From Streptomyces sp. CA-210063 (GTDB taxonomy: Bacteria; Actinomycetota; Actinomycetes; Streptomycetales; Streptomycetaceae), in assembly GCF_024612015.1 (NCBI RefSeq), contig NZ_CP102512.1:10106001-10170000 (forward strand): a stretch of DNA of 64,000 nt, read 5' to 3'. Below are positions 53,152-63,128 of this stretch, piece after piece. The notes under the pieces are model-generated. The model was not told the DNA's origin, made no database searches, and saw only the letters and a program-made list of their open reading frames with translations. Both the position numbers and the translations under genes were made by a program. The first letter of the stretch is position 1, and each line of letters begins with the position of its first letter.

Positions 53152-54591
53152 ATGACAGCCACGACATCCGAGCAGTCCGCCCCCGCCGTGCCGTCCCCCG
53201 GAGACTGGGTACGGCACGCGGCGACCGTCCCCGAGACGCACGCCTACCCGGCCGTCGACGAACTCCTCGTGTCCTTCAGGGAGTTGACCGAAGCTCATCC
53301 CGGCCTGGTGACCGAGAGCCGGATCGGCACCTCCACCCTCGGCGAACCCCTGTACTGCTTCACGGTGGGCGACGGCCCCGCGAGCCTCGGGAGCGACGAG
53401 GGCGGTGGATACGTCGTCGTCGGCGGGGTGCACCCCAACGAGCCCGTCGGCGCGGTGGCCGCCCTGCACCTGGCCACCGCCCTGTGCGAAGGCCCGGCCC
53501 TGCGTGCGCACTTCGGCGGCGCCTGGCACATCGTGCCCTGCATCGATCCGGACGGGGCCCGGCTCAACGAGGGTTGGTTCGCCACCCCGGCCGACAAGCG
53601 GAACTATGGACGCCACTTCTACCGGCCCGCCGGCGACGAACAGGTCGAGTGGACCTTCCCGTTCGCCTACAAGAAGGCGTGGTTCGACCGCGTACTGCCC
53701 GAAACCCTGGCGCTGATGCGCCTGTTGGACGCCACCCGGCCGCGCTTTCTGACCACCCTGCACAACTGCGAGGCGGGCGGCGTCTATTACTACATGAACC
53801 GCCCGGCTCCCGAGCTGTACGCGGTCCTGGCCGAGATCCCGGCCTCCCTCGGCATGCCGCTGGCGACCGGCGAGCCCGAGGCCGCGCACGCCCCGGTCTA
53901 CGCCCCGGCGGTCTACGGCTGCATCGACATGAAGGACGCGTACGACTACCTCGAAGGGCTCGGCGTCGACGCCGCCGCCAAGATCGCGGGCTCGTCGAGC
54001 GCCGCGTACGCCGAGCGCTACGGCACCTTCTACTTCGTCACCGAAGTCCCGCACTGGAGCCACCCGGACGCCGACGACAACACACCCACCGAGGTGCGGT
54101 ACGCCGACGTGGTCAGGGGCCGGGCGTGGGCGCTCGGAGAGGCCGGGACGTTCCTGGGCGGCATCCTCGACGCGGCGCACCCGCACCTGACGATCCCCTC
54201 CCCCTTCCTGCGGGCGGTCCGCGACTTCGTCCCCTCGCTGGCCGAACTCGCCACGATGGAATCGGCTCGTGCCGACGGGCTCCCGGACCGGGCCGCGACG
54301 GTGTCCGAACGCTTCGACTGCGAGGCCGGTGCGCACAGCCTCCGCGTCCGCTTCGGGGGCATGCTGCTGCGCGCCCTGAACGCGGAAGTGGTCGCGGGCA
54401 CCGCCACCCCCGAAGTACGGCGGTGCCACCGGGAGTTGCTGGAGACGTACGAGACCTGGGAGCGCGAGGCCGAACCGGCCACGGGCGACCCGATCCCGAT
54501 CTCGACGCTGGCCGGGATCCAGTACGGGGCGCTGCTGGCCGCCGCGGACCACGCCCGCGCCGCCCGTGACAGCACGGGAGACCCCGGATGA
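53152..54591 (+). CDS. M14-family zinc carboxypeptidase
   Basis: A 479-residue peptidase with zinc ligands His94 and Glu97 in GGVHPNEPVG and His204 in TTLHNCEAGG, and the catalytic Glu298 in FVTEVPHW. No signal peptide is present, so it hydrolyses substrate after import. It lies between the binding protein and the permeases, an uncommon placement that ties the enzyme to the transported molecule. Its stop overlaps the permease start (ATGA). Confidence 0.87.
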   Translation: MTATTSEQSAPAVPSPGDWVRHAATVPETHAYPAVDELLVSFRELTEAHPGLVTESRIGTSTLGEPLYCFTVGDGPASLGSDEGGGYVVVGGVHPNEPVGAVAALHLATALCEGPALRAHFGGAWHIVPCIDPDGARLNEGWFATPADKRNYGRHFYRPAGDEQVEWTFPFAYKKAWFDRVLPETLALMRLLDATRPRFLTTLHNCEAGGVYYYMNRPAPELYAVLAEIPASLGMPLATGEPEAAHAPVYAPAVYGCIDMKDAYDYLEGLGVDAAAKIAGSSSAAYAERYGTFYFVTEVPHWSHPDADDNTPTEVRYADVVRGRAWALGEAGTFLGGILDAAHPHLTIPSPFLRAVRDFVPSLAELATMESARADGLPDRAATVSERFDCEAGAHSLRVRFGGMLLRALNAEVVAGTATPEVRRCHRELLETYETWEREAEPATGDPIPISTLAGIQYGALLAAADHARAARDSTGDPG

Positions 54592-55511
54592 GGTACCTGA
54601 TACGCCGGCTCCTGGAGGCGCTGGTCGTCTTCTTCGGCATCAGCCTGGTCATCTACGCGATGACGTACGTCCTGCCCGGCGACCCCATCGCCGCGCTCGC
54701 GGGCGACCGGCCGCTGGCTCCCAGCGTGGAGCGGGCGCTGCGCGAACAGCACCACCTCGACGAGCCGTTGCTGTCCCAGTACGGCCACTACCTGGCCGGA
54801 CTGCTGCACGGCGACCTCGGCACCGACTTCAGCGGGCGTTCCGTCGCCGAGCAGATGGCCGACCGCTGGCCGGTCACCCTGAAGCTGGCCCTCACCGCCT
54901 GGGGGATCGAGGCGGTCGTAGGTATCGGGCTCGGCGTGCTCGCCGGGCTGCGCCGGGGCACCTGGACGGACCGCACGGTCCTCGCCTTCACCATCGGGGC
55001 CACCTCGGTGCCGGTGTTCGTCCTCGCGTACACCGCACAGGTCGTCCTCGGTGTGAAGCTGGGACTGTTCCCGGTCGCCGGCAACGCCGACGGCTGGCCG
55101 ACCGGCTATCTGCTGCCGGCCCTGTGCGTCGCGGCCTTCGGTCTCGCGTCGGTGTCCCGGCTGGTCAGGGCCGAGGTGATCGAGAACCTGCGGGCCGACT
55201 ACGCCCGCACCGCCGTCGCCAAGGGACTCAGCCGGCGCCGGGTGGTCGGGATCCACGTCCTGCGCAACTCCCTCGTCCCGGCCGTCACCTACCTCGCCAT
55301 CGACCTCGGCTACCTGCTCGGCGGCACCGTGATCATCGAGGGCGTCTTCAACCTCCCCGGCATCGGCCAGCTGCTCTTCCAGGCCATCCGCGCCCACGCC
55401 GGGCCGACAGTGGTGGGCGTGTCGACCGCCCTGATCCTGATCTTCCTGGCCGCGAGCGTCCTGGTCGACCTCCTCAACAGCCTCCTCGACCCGAGGATCC
55501 GCCATGACTGA
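54588..55511 (+). CDS. Peptide ABC permease (DppB type)
   Basis: A 307-residue permease with six helices. The N-terminal landmark is MTYVLPGDPIAALAGDRPLA and the EAA loop is DYARTAVAKGLSRRRVVGIH (about residues 204-223). It ends eight bases inside the next gene. Confidence 0.92.
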   Translation: MRYLIRRLLEALVVFFGISLVIYAMTYVLPGDPIAALAGDRPLAPSVERALREQHHLDEPLLSQYGHYLAGLLHGDLGTDFSGRSVAEQMADRWPVTLKLALTAWGIEAVVGIGLGVLAGLRRGTWTDRTVLAFTIGATSVPVFVLAYTAQVVLGVKLGLFPVAGNADGWPTGYLLPALCVAAFGLASVSRLVRAEVIENLRADYARTAVAKGLSRRRVVGIHVLRNSLVPAVTYLAIDLGYLLGGTVIIEGVFNLPGIGQLLFQAIRAHAGPTVVGVSTALILIFLAASVLVDLLNSLLDPRIRHD

Positions 55512-56403
55512 CACCGTGATCACACCGGTCTCCGCTTCAGGACCGGCCTTCGACACCGCTTCCGGCGCGGGATGGGACACGCTCCGCCGCAGGCCGGTCT
55601 TCCTCCTCACCGGCGGCGGCGTCCTCCTGCTGCTCCTCGTGGCCGCGGCGCCAGAGCTCTTCGCGGGCTGGTTCGGCCACGGGGACCCGACCGTCTGCGA
55701 CCTCGGCCACAGCGCCGCTGGACCGACCGCGGGCCACCCCTTCGGATACGACGTCCAGGGCTGCGACCTGTACGCCAACGTCATCCACGGGGCCGGTGCC
55801 TCACTCGGCGTCGGCCTGCTCGCCACCGGCTGCGGCCTGGCCGTCGCGCTGGTCCTGGGCTGCCTGGCCGGGATGGCCGGGCGCGTCGTGGACAGCGTGA
55901 TCGCCCGGGTCACCGATGTCTTCCTCGGCTTCCCGTTCCTGCTCGGCGCGATCGTCGTCCTCAACAGCGTCACCACCCGCGATGTCCCGACGGTGGCCGG
56001 GGTCCTGGCGCTGTTCGGCTGGCCGACCATGACCCGGGTGGTGAGGGCGTCGGTCCGCTCGGTGCGCGAGGCCGACTACGTGGTGATGGCCCGCGGCCTC
56101 GGCGCGAGCCAGTGGCACATCACCGTCAGGCATGTCCTGCCCAACGCCCTCACGCCGGTCCTCGTCCTCGCCACCATCACCGTCGGCGGCGTGATCGTCG
56201 CCGAGTCCGCACTGACCTTCCTCGGAGTCGGGCTGCAACCGCCCTCCATCTCCTGGGGACTTCAGCTGGCCGGAGCCCAGAACTCCTTCCAGACCCACCC
56301 GCACCTACTGATCTTCCCCGGACTGTTCCTCTCCTTCACCGTCTTCGTACTCATCACCTTCGGCGACACCGTGCGTGACGCCCTGGACCCGAGAGGCCGG
56401 TGA
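55504..56403 (+). CDS. Peptide ABC permease (DppC type)
   Basis: A 299-residue permease with GHPFGYDVQGCDLYANVIHG, where the Cys insertion is not typical, and EAA loop DYVVMARGLGASQWHITVRH (about residues 191-210). It overlaps DppB by eight bases and the following ATPase by four (GTGA). Confidence 0.92.
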   Translation: MTDTVITPVSASGPAFDTASGAGWDTLRRRPVFLLTGGGVLLLLLVAAAPELFAGWFGHGDPTVCDLGHSAAGPTAGHPFGYDVQGCDLYANVIHGAGASLGVGLLATGCGLAVALVLGCLAGMAGRVVDSVIARVTDVFLGFPFLLGAIVVLNSVTTRDVPTVAGVLALFGWPTMTRVVRASVRSVREADYVVMARGLGASQWHITVRHVLPNALTPVLVLATITVGGVIVAESALTFLGVGLQPPSISWGLQLAGAQNSFQTHPHLLIFPGLFLSFTVFVLITFGDTVRDALDPRGR

Positions 56404-57431
56404 CCACCATGGACGCGCACACCCCCGAACCGGCCCCGCGACCGGACGCCGTACCGCTCCTCGACGTCGAGGACCTGACCGTCGACCTGCTGTCCCGAGG
56501 CGGGCAGGCCTCCCAACGAGTCGTCCACGGAGTCTCGTTCACCCTCCACAAGGAGGAGACGCTCGCGCTCATCGGCGAGTCCGGGTCCGGCAAGAGCATC
56601 TCCGCGATGGCCGTCATGGGGCTGCTCCCGGCCACCACCGCCCGCGTCGGCGGCAGCGCCCGCCACCTGGGCACGGACCTGCTGACGCTGCCACCCGACC
56701 GGCTCAGGGCCCAGCGCGGCAAGAACATCGCCGTGATCTTCCAGGACGCCCTGTCCGCCCTCAATCCCACCCTCACCGTGGGCTACCAGATCGCCGAGAC
56801 GATACGAGCCCACGAGCACGTCGGCCGCCGCCAGGCCCACGCCCGGGCGGTCGAGCTGATGGCCCGGGTCCGCATCCCCGACCCGGCCCGCCGCTGCCGC
56901 GACTATCCGCACCAGTTCTCCGGCGGCATGCGCCAGCGGATCATGATCGCGATGGCGGTGGCTCTCAGCCCCGACGTCCTCATCGCCGACGAACCCACGA
57001 CCGCCCTGGACGTCACCGTGCAGGCGCAGATCATGGAACTGCTCGCCGAACTCCGCGAGGAGACCGGCTCCGCGCTGCTGCTGATCACCCACGACCTGGG
57101 CCTCGCCGCGGGCACCGCCGACCGGGTCGCCATCATGTACGCCGGGCGCATCCTGGAGCAGGCACCGGTCGAGGAGCTCTACGACCGCCCCGCCCACCCC
57201 TACACCCGAGGGCTGCTCGCCGCCGTACCCCGCCTCGACGGTGACATCACCGACCTCACCCCCGTCCCGGGCAGCCCGCCCGGCCCCGGGCTGCTGCCCT
57301 CTGGCTGCCCGTTCCACGTCCGCTGCTCCGACGCCCAAGGCCGCTGCGCGACGGAACCGCCCGCCCTGCTCCCGGCCCCACCCGCACGGCTCGTCGCCTG
57401 CCACTATCCGCTGGAGGTCTCCGGTGCCTGA
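56400..57431 (+). CDS. Peptide ABC ATPase (DppD type)
   Basis: A 343-residue ATPase with Walker A GESGSGKS, signature FSGGMRQRIMIAMA and Walker B VLIADEPTTALDVTVQ. The C-terminal oligopeptide-ATPase motif CPFHVRCSDAQGRC supplies Cys residues that in some relatives bind an Fe-S cluster. It starts with GTG overlapping DppC. Confidence 0.92.
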   Translation: MTTMDAHTPEPAPRPDAVPLLDVEDLTVDLLSRGGQASQRVVHGVSFTLHKEETLALIGESGSGKSISAMAVMGLLPATTARVGGSARHLGTDLLTLPPDRLRAQRGKNIAVIFQDALSALNPTLTVGYQIAETIRAHEHVGRRQAHARAVELMARVRIPDPARRCRDYPHQFSGGMRQRIMIAMAVALSPDVLIADEPTTALDVTVQAQIMELLAELREETGSALLLITHDLGLAAGTADRVAIMYAGRILEQAPVEELYDRPAHPYTRGLLAAVPRLDGDITDLTPVPGSPPGPGLLPSGCPFHVRCSDAQGRCATEPPALLPAPPARLVACHYPLEVSGA

Positions 57432-58419
57432 CGACCCTCCGCTGCTGGAAGCCCGCGGCCTGGTCAAGCATTTCAAGGTCGGCGCTCTGCCCTTCGGGGG
57501 CCGGCGCCGGGCCACGGTCAAGGCCGTCGACGGCGTCGACCTGACCCTGAAACGGGGCTCGACCCTCGGTCTCGTCGGGGAGTCCGGCTGCGGCAAGTCG
57601 ACCCTCGCCCGCCTCCTGATGGCCCTGGACCGCCCGACGGCCGGCACCGTACGGGTCGAGGGCCGTGACCTGCTCGGGCTGTCGTCGGCCGAACTGCGCC
57701 GCCGCAGACGTGACATCCAGCTGGTCATGCAGGACCCGTACACCTCGCTCGATCCCCGGATGACGGCGCTGGAGATCGTCCGTGAACCCCTGGACATCCA
57801 CCGCGACCTGATGCCGCGGCAGGACCGCGCGACCCGGGCCCGCGAGCTCCTGGAGATGGTCGGGCTCGACCCGGGGCACGCACACCGCCACCCGCACCAG
57901 TTCTCCGGCGGGCAGCGCCAGCGCCTCGGCATCGCCCGGGCGCTCGCGCTGCGCCCGAAGATCCTGGTCTGCGACGAGCCGGTGTCGGCGCTCGACGTGT
58001 CCGTGCAGGCACAGGTCATCAACCTCCTCAAGGAGCTGCAGCGGGAGTTCGGACTCAGTTACGTCTTCATCGCGCACGACCTGGCGGTGGTCCGGCAGGT
58101 CGCCGACGAGGTCGCCGTCATGTATCTGGGGCGGATCGTCGAGTACGGCGACCGCGACACCGTCTACTCCCGCCCAGCCCACCCCTACACCCGGGCGCTG
58201 CTGTCGGCCGTACCCGATCCGGACCCGCGCCGTCGGGGCGCCACCGGCCGCATCGTGCTCCAGGGCGACCCTCCCAGCCCGACCCGCCCGCCCGCCGGAT
58301 GCGCCTTCCACACGCGCTGCTGGAAGAGCCAGGAGATCTGCGCCGGGCAGCGGCCGGAGCCGGCCGCACCGACGACCGACGTTCCGCGACAGGTCTCCTG
58401 CCACTTCCCCGAACACTGA
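57424..58419 (+). CDS. Peptide ABC ATPase (DppF type)
   Basis: A 331-residue ATPase with Walker A GESGCGKST, signature FSGGQRQRLGIARAL, Walker B ILVCDEPVSALDVSVQ and the Cys motif CAFHTRCWKSQEIC. The GTG at 57424 overlaps the end of DppD by eight bases. With the genes upstream it completes the five-part peptide importer. Confidence 0.92.
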   Translation: MPDDPPLLEARGLVKHFKVGALPFGGRRRATVKAVDGVDLTLKRGSTLGLVGESGCGKSTLARLLMALDRPTAGTVRVEGRDLLGLSSAELRRRRRDIQLVMQDPYTSLDPRMTALEIVREPLDIHRDLMPRQDRATRARELLEMVGLDPGHAHRHPHQFSGGQRQRLGIARALALRPKILVCDEPVSALDVSVQAQVINLLKELQREFGLSYVFIAHDLAVVRQVADEVAVMYLGRIVEYGDRDTVYSRPAHPYTRALLSAVPDPDPRRRGATGRIVLQGDPPSPTRPPAGCAFHTRCWKSQEICAGQRPEPAAPTTDVPRQVSCHFPEH

Positions 58420-58468
58420 CGACACCTGACGAGACCCTGACGAGAACTGACAGGACGGAACAGCGCAC

Positions 58469-59109
58469 ATGCTGGAGCAGGAGATCTTCCGGGTGGAGGA
58501 CCCCGGGTGGATCCGAGGCCTCGCACGGGCCCACCCCTGGGCAACCCTGATCAGTCATACAGCCGGCCACGGACTGGTCGTCTCCCCCTCCCGGTGCTGG
58601 TGGAGGACTCGCCGCAGGACACCGCGGACGCGGTCCCCGCCTTCCTCGGCCACCTCGCCAGGGCCGACGCCAGGAAGCACGAACTCGGCTCCCACGAGGT
58701 GGTCGTCGTGCTCCAGGGGCCGCACGGCTACATCTCGCCGACGTGGTACGAGGAGACGCCCCACGTCCCGACCTGGAACTTCACCGTCCTGCATGTCCAC
58801 GGCCGCCCCGAAGTCCTCGGCCCGGCGGACACCTACGACGTACTCTCCGCCACCGTCGACCACTTCGAGGACCGCTTTCCCCAACCGTGGCGGCTGGCCC
58901 GGGTGGAGGCCTACGCCCACCGCATCGCCGTCGCCGTCGCCGTCACCGGATTCCGGTTGCCCGCCACTACGGTGACGGCCAAGGCGAAGCTCAGCCAGGA
59001 CGAACGCGAGGAAGTCGTCCTCCGCCTTGCCGAGGCCCTCGAAACCGGCCGGCCGTACGCCGGTCCCGAACTCGCCCGCGCCATGCGCGACATCCGGAGG
59101 AAGCCGTGA
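58469..59109 (+). pseudogene. PaiB-type FMN-binding protein with one-base frameshift
   Basis: The N-terminus MLEQEIFRVEDPGWIRGLAR to AGHGLVVS runs from the ATG at 58469. The rest, PVLVEDSPQDTADAVPAF to AMRDIRRKP, lies in the next frame. The family sequence GLVVSHLPVL would be restored by one base (CCCACCTCCC for CCCCCTCCC) at about 58584-58591. Otherwise the gene is complete, with EVVVVLQGPHGYISPTWY as FMN-binding core. Either a real mutation or a sequencing error in a C-run would explain it. Confidence 0.8.
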
Positions 59110-60638
59110 CCACCACGACCAGCGCAGCGTCCGGCACCCGGACGGCCGACGCCGAGCCGCTCACCCTGCGCCGGGTCCACCTCGGGGCAGGCGGACCGCT
59201 GAGCGATGTCCGTATCGGGTCCGGCCGCGTCAAGGCCGTCTGGGCGGCGGGCGAATCCCCGCGCGCCGACGGGCAGAGCGTCGACCTCGACGGCCGCACC
59301 CTGCTGCCGGGGCTGTGGGACTCGCATGTCCACATGGTCCAGTGGGCGGGTCTGCGGCGTCGGCTCGACGTGTCCGGCGCCCGTTCGGCGCGGGAGGCCG
59401 CGGACGCGGTCGGCGGGCGGGCCGCCGCCCTGCCTGCCGGTGAGCCCGTGATCGGCCACGGCTTCCGCGACGGACTGTGGCCGGACGCGCCCCACAAGGA
59501 CCTGCTGGACTCCCTTGTCCCTGACCGCCCCGCCCTGCTGATCAGCATGGATCTGCACTGCGCCTGGCTCAACTCGGCCGGACTGGCCCTGGTGGAGCGC
59601 GGCGATCACCCCACCGGGCTGCTCCGCGAGGACGAGTGCATGCAGGCCATGCGCAAACTCCCCACCGCCTCGGTGGAGTTGACGGACGCATGGGTGCGGG
59701 ACGCCTGTGCCGAAGCCGCCGCGCGGGGCATCACCGGCATCGTCGACTTCGAGTTCGCCGACAACATCGCGGACTGGACCCGCCGCATGAACGACGCCGC
59801 GGTGCCGCTCCGGGTGGCCGCCTCCATCTGGTCCCCGCAGCTGGAGGCGGCGATCGGCCGAGGGCTCCGCACCGGCCAGACCCTGGACACACCCGGCGGG
59901 CTCCTGGAGGTCGGACCGTTCAAGCTGCTCGTCGACGGCTCGCTCAACACCCGCACCGCGCTGTGTCACGAGGCGTACCCGGCCGCGGTCCCCGGTGAGC
60001 CCGGCTCCCACGGACTGGAGATGATTCCCCCGCACGAGCTGGTGTCCCTGCTGCGCCGCGCCTCCTCCCACGGGATCGAACCCGCCGTCCACGCGATCGG
60101 GGACCGCGCCAACGAGATGGCCCTCGACGCCTTCGAGGCGGTGCGCTGCCACGGCCGGATCGAGCACGGCCAGCTGCTCGCCCCCGAGGACATCCCGCGC
60201 TTCGCCGAACTGGGCGTCACCGTGAGCGTCCAGCCCACCCACGCGGTGGACGACCGGGATGTCGCCGACCGGCACTGGGCGGGCCGGACCCACCGGGCCT
60301 ACGCCTTCGCCGACCTGCTCGCCGCCGGAGCCGTCCTGGAGCTGGGCTCCGACGCTCCCGTCGCGCCGCTCGACCCCTGGCTGACCATGGCGTCCGCCGT
60401 GACCCGGACCGGCGACGAGCGCCCGCCATGGCACCCGGAGCAGCGGATACCGATGGCGGACGCCCTCGCCGGCTCGTCCCGGCAGCGGCGGCTGATCCGG
60501 GTCGGCGACCGGGCGGACCTGGTGATCACCGACACCGACCCGCTCACCGCGGACGCCCGGACACTGCGCGAGATGCCGGTGCACGCGACCATGCTCGCCG
60601 GTACCTGGACCCACGGCCCTGGCACCCCCAGGAGGTGA
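59106..60638 (+). CDS. Amidohydrolase family 3 (YtcJ-like) protein
   Basis: A 510-residue metal-dependent hydrolase with LLPGLWDSHVHMVQW (first metal His pair, about residues 63-77), the later His in AVHAIGDRANEMALDAFE and IEHGQLL, and Asp in LELGSDAPVAPLDPW. YtcJ-like enzymes cleave N-acyl or formamide-type bonds. The GTG overlaps the PaiB stop. As the last gene of the peptide-uptake operon it may remove an acyl or amide cap from the imported compound. Confidence 0.85.
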   Translation: MTTTTSAASGTRTADAEPLTLRRVHLGAGGPLSDVRIGSGRVKAVWAAGESPRADGQSVDLDGRTLLPGLWDSHVHMVQWAGLRRRLDVSGARSAREAADAVGGRAAALPAGEPVIGHGFRDGLWPDAPHKDLLDSLVPDRPALLISMDLHCAWLNSAGLALVERGDHPTGLLREDECMQAMRKLPTASVELTDAWVRDACAEAAARGITGIVDFEFADNIADWTRRMNDAAVPLRVAASIWSPQLEAAIGRGLRTGQTLDTPGGLLEVGPFKLLVDGSLNTRTALCHEAYPAAVPGEPGSHGLEMIPPHELVSLLRRASSHGIEPAVHAIGDRANEMALDAFEAVRCHGRIEHGQLLAPEDIPRFAELGVTVSVQPTHAVDDRDVADRHWAGRTHRAYAFADLLAAGAVLELGSDAPVAPLDPWLTMASAVTRTGDERPPWHPEQRIPMADALAGSSRQRRLIRVGDRADLVITDTDPLTADARTLREMPVHATMLAGTWTHGPGTPRR

Positions 60639-60714
60639 CGTAGCCCCCCCCTGACGGTCTGCTGTCCGCTGAAGGCGCACGTCCCGGCCTCGTCCGAGCA
60701 GGCCGTGGCATAGC

Positions 60715-60940
60715 CGGCCGGGCCGAGGTGATGCGGCCTCGGCGCTGGTCACGTCGCCGGGGTGCGGGACGAAGCGGTACGCGCCGGCGGCCGACTCCGG
60801 TGCGGTGCCGAGTACGTCGAAGGCGAGGGTGGAGGTGGGCGCGGTGGACCAGCCGTGGGCCAGGCTCATGAACGAACCGCCGTAGGCGAGGCCGCCGTCG
60901 GCCTTGACGCCCTCCCAGAAGGTGCAAGGTGACGGCGCAT
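60715..60940 (-). pseudogene. C-terminal remnant of an alpha-L-rhamnosidase-like enzyme (GH78)
   Basis: A leftward frame reads CTFWEGVKADGGLAYGGSF, then MSLAHGWSTAPTSTLAFDVL and YRFVPHPGDV. This is the stretch typical of the end of the GH78 barrel and its following beta-sandwich. The remainder of the gene is missing on both sides. No gene is seen from 60941 to 61137. Confidence 0.6.
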
Positions 60941-61137
60941 CACTTCGATGTACCTGGCTCGGGCCGCGTTCGAGCGGTCCCGGGGGTACGGGACTCCGCG
61001 GTTCATGAGTTCTCGATTCACGGCAGCGTCCACTCGACTCCTGCCTGGCCGGCCGGGTACGAAGCTGGGCAGGCTTCTCGCATCTTCCGGCCCGCGTCTA
61101 CTGTTGCCCTGGTCTCCATCCGAAAGGTCGGCTCTGC

Positions 61138-62769
61138 ATGGATCTCGTTCCCGCACCCCGCGAAATCCGTTCCGGCTCGGTGGATGGCGGCCCCTTCGTC
61201 TTCGGCTTCGGCACCCAGGTAGCGGCTGACGCGGCGAGCGGCACGTCCGCCCGCTGGCTGCGCTCCGTGCTCGGCACCGCAACGGGCTTGCCGCTGGAGC
61301 CCGCGACGCCCGGAACAAAGAAGGCCGTCACTCTTCAGGTCACCGAGCGGCTCGTGGCGCTCGGCCCCGAGGCGTACGAACTGGTCGCGGATGCCTCCGG
61401 CGTGCTGATCGAGGGCGGTGGCCCGGCCGGGGTCTTCTGGGGTGCCCAGACTTTGCGGCAACTGCTCGGCCCGGATGCCTTCCGGCGTGCCCCGCTGCGT
61501 GACGGGCCCTGGACAGTGCCACCGGTGAGGATCGCGGACGCCCCGCGCTTCGCGTGGCGCGGCATGATGCTGGACGTCGCCCGGCACTTCATGCCAAAAG
61601 ACGGGGTTCTGCGATATGTCGACCTGCTCGCTGCCCACAAACTGAATGTGCTCCACCTGCACCTGACGGACGACCAGGGCTGGCGGATCGAGATCGACCG
61701 ATATCCCCGGCTCACCGAGGTGGGGTCATGGCGCGCCCGTAGCCGGATCGGGCTCGAGGACAGCCCGCTGTGGGACGAGCGCCCGCACGGCGGCTACTAC
61801 ACCCAGGACGACCTGCGTGAAATCGTTGCCTACGCCGGCGAGCGGCACATCACCGTAGTACCCGAGATCGACATCCCGGGCCACTCGCAGGCAGCCATCG
61901 CCGCCTACCCGGAACTGGGCAACACCGATGTCGTCGACACCACCGCGCTGACGCCGTGGGAAGACTGGGGCATCAGCCTCGACGTGCTGAACGTCTCCGA
62001 GGCCACGCTGGCGTTCTACGAGAACGTCCTGACCGAGGTCCTGGACATTTTCCCGTCCGAGTTCGTCCACATCGGCGGTGACGAGTGTGCCAAGGAGCAG
62101 TGGCGGGCCAGCCCCACCGTCCAACGGCGCATCCGTGAACTGGGCCTGACGGACGAGGCTGGGATGCAGAGCTGGTTCATCCACCACTTCGACCGCTGGC
62201 TGGCCGACCGGGGTCGAAGGCTTGTCGGCTGGGACGAAATCCTGGAGGGCGGCGTGGCACCGGGCGCGGTGGTGTCGTCCTGGCAGGGGTACGCGGGCGG
62301 CATCGCCGCCGCCCGCGCGGGCCACGACGTCGTGATGTGCCCGCAGGAGCATGTCTACCTCGACTGGCGGCAGGCCGGCGGCCCCGGCGAGCCCATTCCC
62401 ATCGCCCATGTGCGTACCTTGGAGGACGTTTACCGCTTCGAACCGGTGCCCGACTCCCTGAGCAGGACAGAAGCCGCCCATGTCATCGGTGTCCAGGCCA
62501 ACGTCTGGACCGAGACGATGGACTCGGCCCGGGCCGTGGACTACATGGTCTTTCCTCGCTTGTCGGCCTTCGCCGAGGTCGCCTGGCGCCCTCTTCCTCC
62601 GTCCTTCGAGCGCGACTTCGCCGACTTCGATCGGCGGATGGCCGCCGCACACTACGCCCGGCTCGACGCACTCGGCGTCGAATACCGCCCGCCGTCCGGC
62701 CCCCGGCCCTGGCAGCAGCGACCCGGCGTCCGGGGCCGACCGAAGGAGGGCCCCCCGCCGGTGCGATGA
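61138..62769 (+). CDS. Family 20 beta-N-acetylhexosaminidase
   Basis: A 543-residue enzyme with an N-terminal GH20b domain (about residues 1-135) and GH20 barrel (about 138-490). The catalytic Asp315-Glu316 lie in HIGGDECAKEQW; HLTDDQGWRIEIDRYPRLTE and VPEIDIPGHSQAAI are further landmarks. It has no signal peptide, so it probably cleaves imported chitobiose or other GlcNAc-containing oligosaccharides. The last 30 residues are a Pro/Arg-rich tail. From 62770 to 63010 I see nothing recognisable. Confidence 0.9.
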   Translation: MDLVPAPREIRSGSVDGGPFVFGFGTQVAADAASGTSARWLRSVLGTATGLPLEPATPGTKKAVTLQVTERLVALGPEAYELVADASGVLIEGGGPAGVFWGAQTLRQLLGPDAFRRAPLRDGPWTVPPVRIADAPRFAWRGMMLDVARHFMPKDGVLRYVDLLAAHKLNVLHLHLTDDQGWRIEIDRYPRLTEVGSWRARSRIGLEDSPLWDERPHGGYYTQDDLREIVAYAGERHITVVPEIDIPGHSQAAIAAYPELGNTDVVDTTALTPWEDWGISLDVLNVSEATLAFYENVLTEVLDIFPSEFVHIGGDECAKEQWRASPTVQRRIRELGLTDEAGMQSWFIHHFDRWLADRGRRLVGWDEILEGGVAPGAVVSSWQGYAGGIAAARAGHDVVMCPQEHVYLDWRQAGGPGEPIPIAHVRTLEDVYRFEPVPDSLSRTEAAHVIGVQANVWTETMDSARAVDYMVFPRLSAFAEVAWRPLPPSFERDFADFDRRMAAAHYARLDALGVEYRPPSGPRPWQQRPGVRGRPKEGPPPVR

Positions 62770-63010
62770 GCCAGATACCGTTTGCATCCGGACGAGCCAT
62801 AGTTACGTGTGGGACATCTGCCCACGCAGGCGCGTGCGGCCTCGTAGGGGGCCTCTGATCGTCGGGCCGGCGCAGGACAAGCGGTCCGCGCATCGGCCCC
62901 GTGCCGTCGGACCGGGGCAGGCCGGTGGCGTGGTCGACGCGGGAGATGATTGCGGTTGCACAGAGGCAGGTTCTTGAGGACGAACGGACTCACCAGGGGG
63001 CCATTGACGC

Positions 63011-63128
63011 TCATTCCGCACCTCCGGTGCTGCGCGGCCAGTCGACGCTCTGGCCGACGCCGTGTGCTTCGGCCCGCTGGTAGATGCTCCAGGCCGCCGC
63101 AGCGTCCTGAACTCCGAGGCCGTGTCGC
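63011..63128 (-). pseudogene. C-terminal remnant of an ornithine cyclodeaminase/mu-crystallin family gene
   Basis: The leftward frame GLGVQDAAAAWSIYQRAEAH continues to GVGQSVDWPRSTGGAE and a stop. The motif GxxVQDxxAAxxxYxRA is the usual end of ornithine cyclodeaminase family proteins. The upstream part is replaced by the GH3 fragment. Confidence 0.6.

Noticed and set aside
51532..54552. A leftward open frame of about 1000 codons under the peptide-uptake genes.
   Set aside because: It is antisense to two well-supported genes and lacks any recognisable motif.
58911..60869. A 652-codon leftward frame over the amidohydrolase gene.
   Set aside because: Most of it is an antisense shadow; only the first about 60 codons carry the GH78 remnant.
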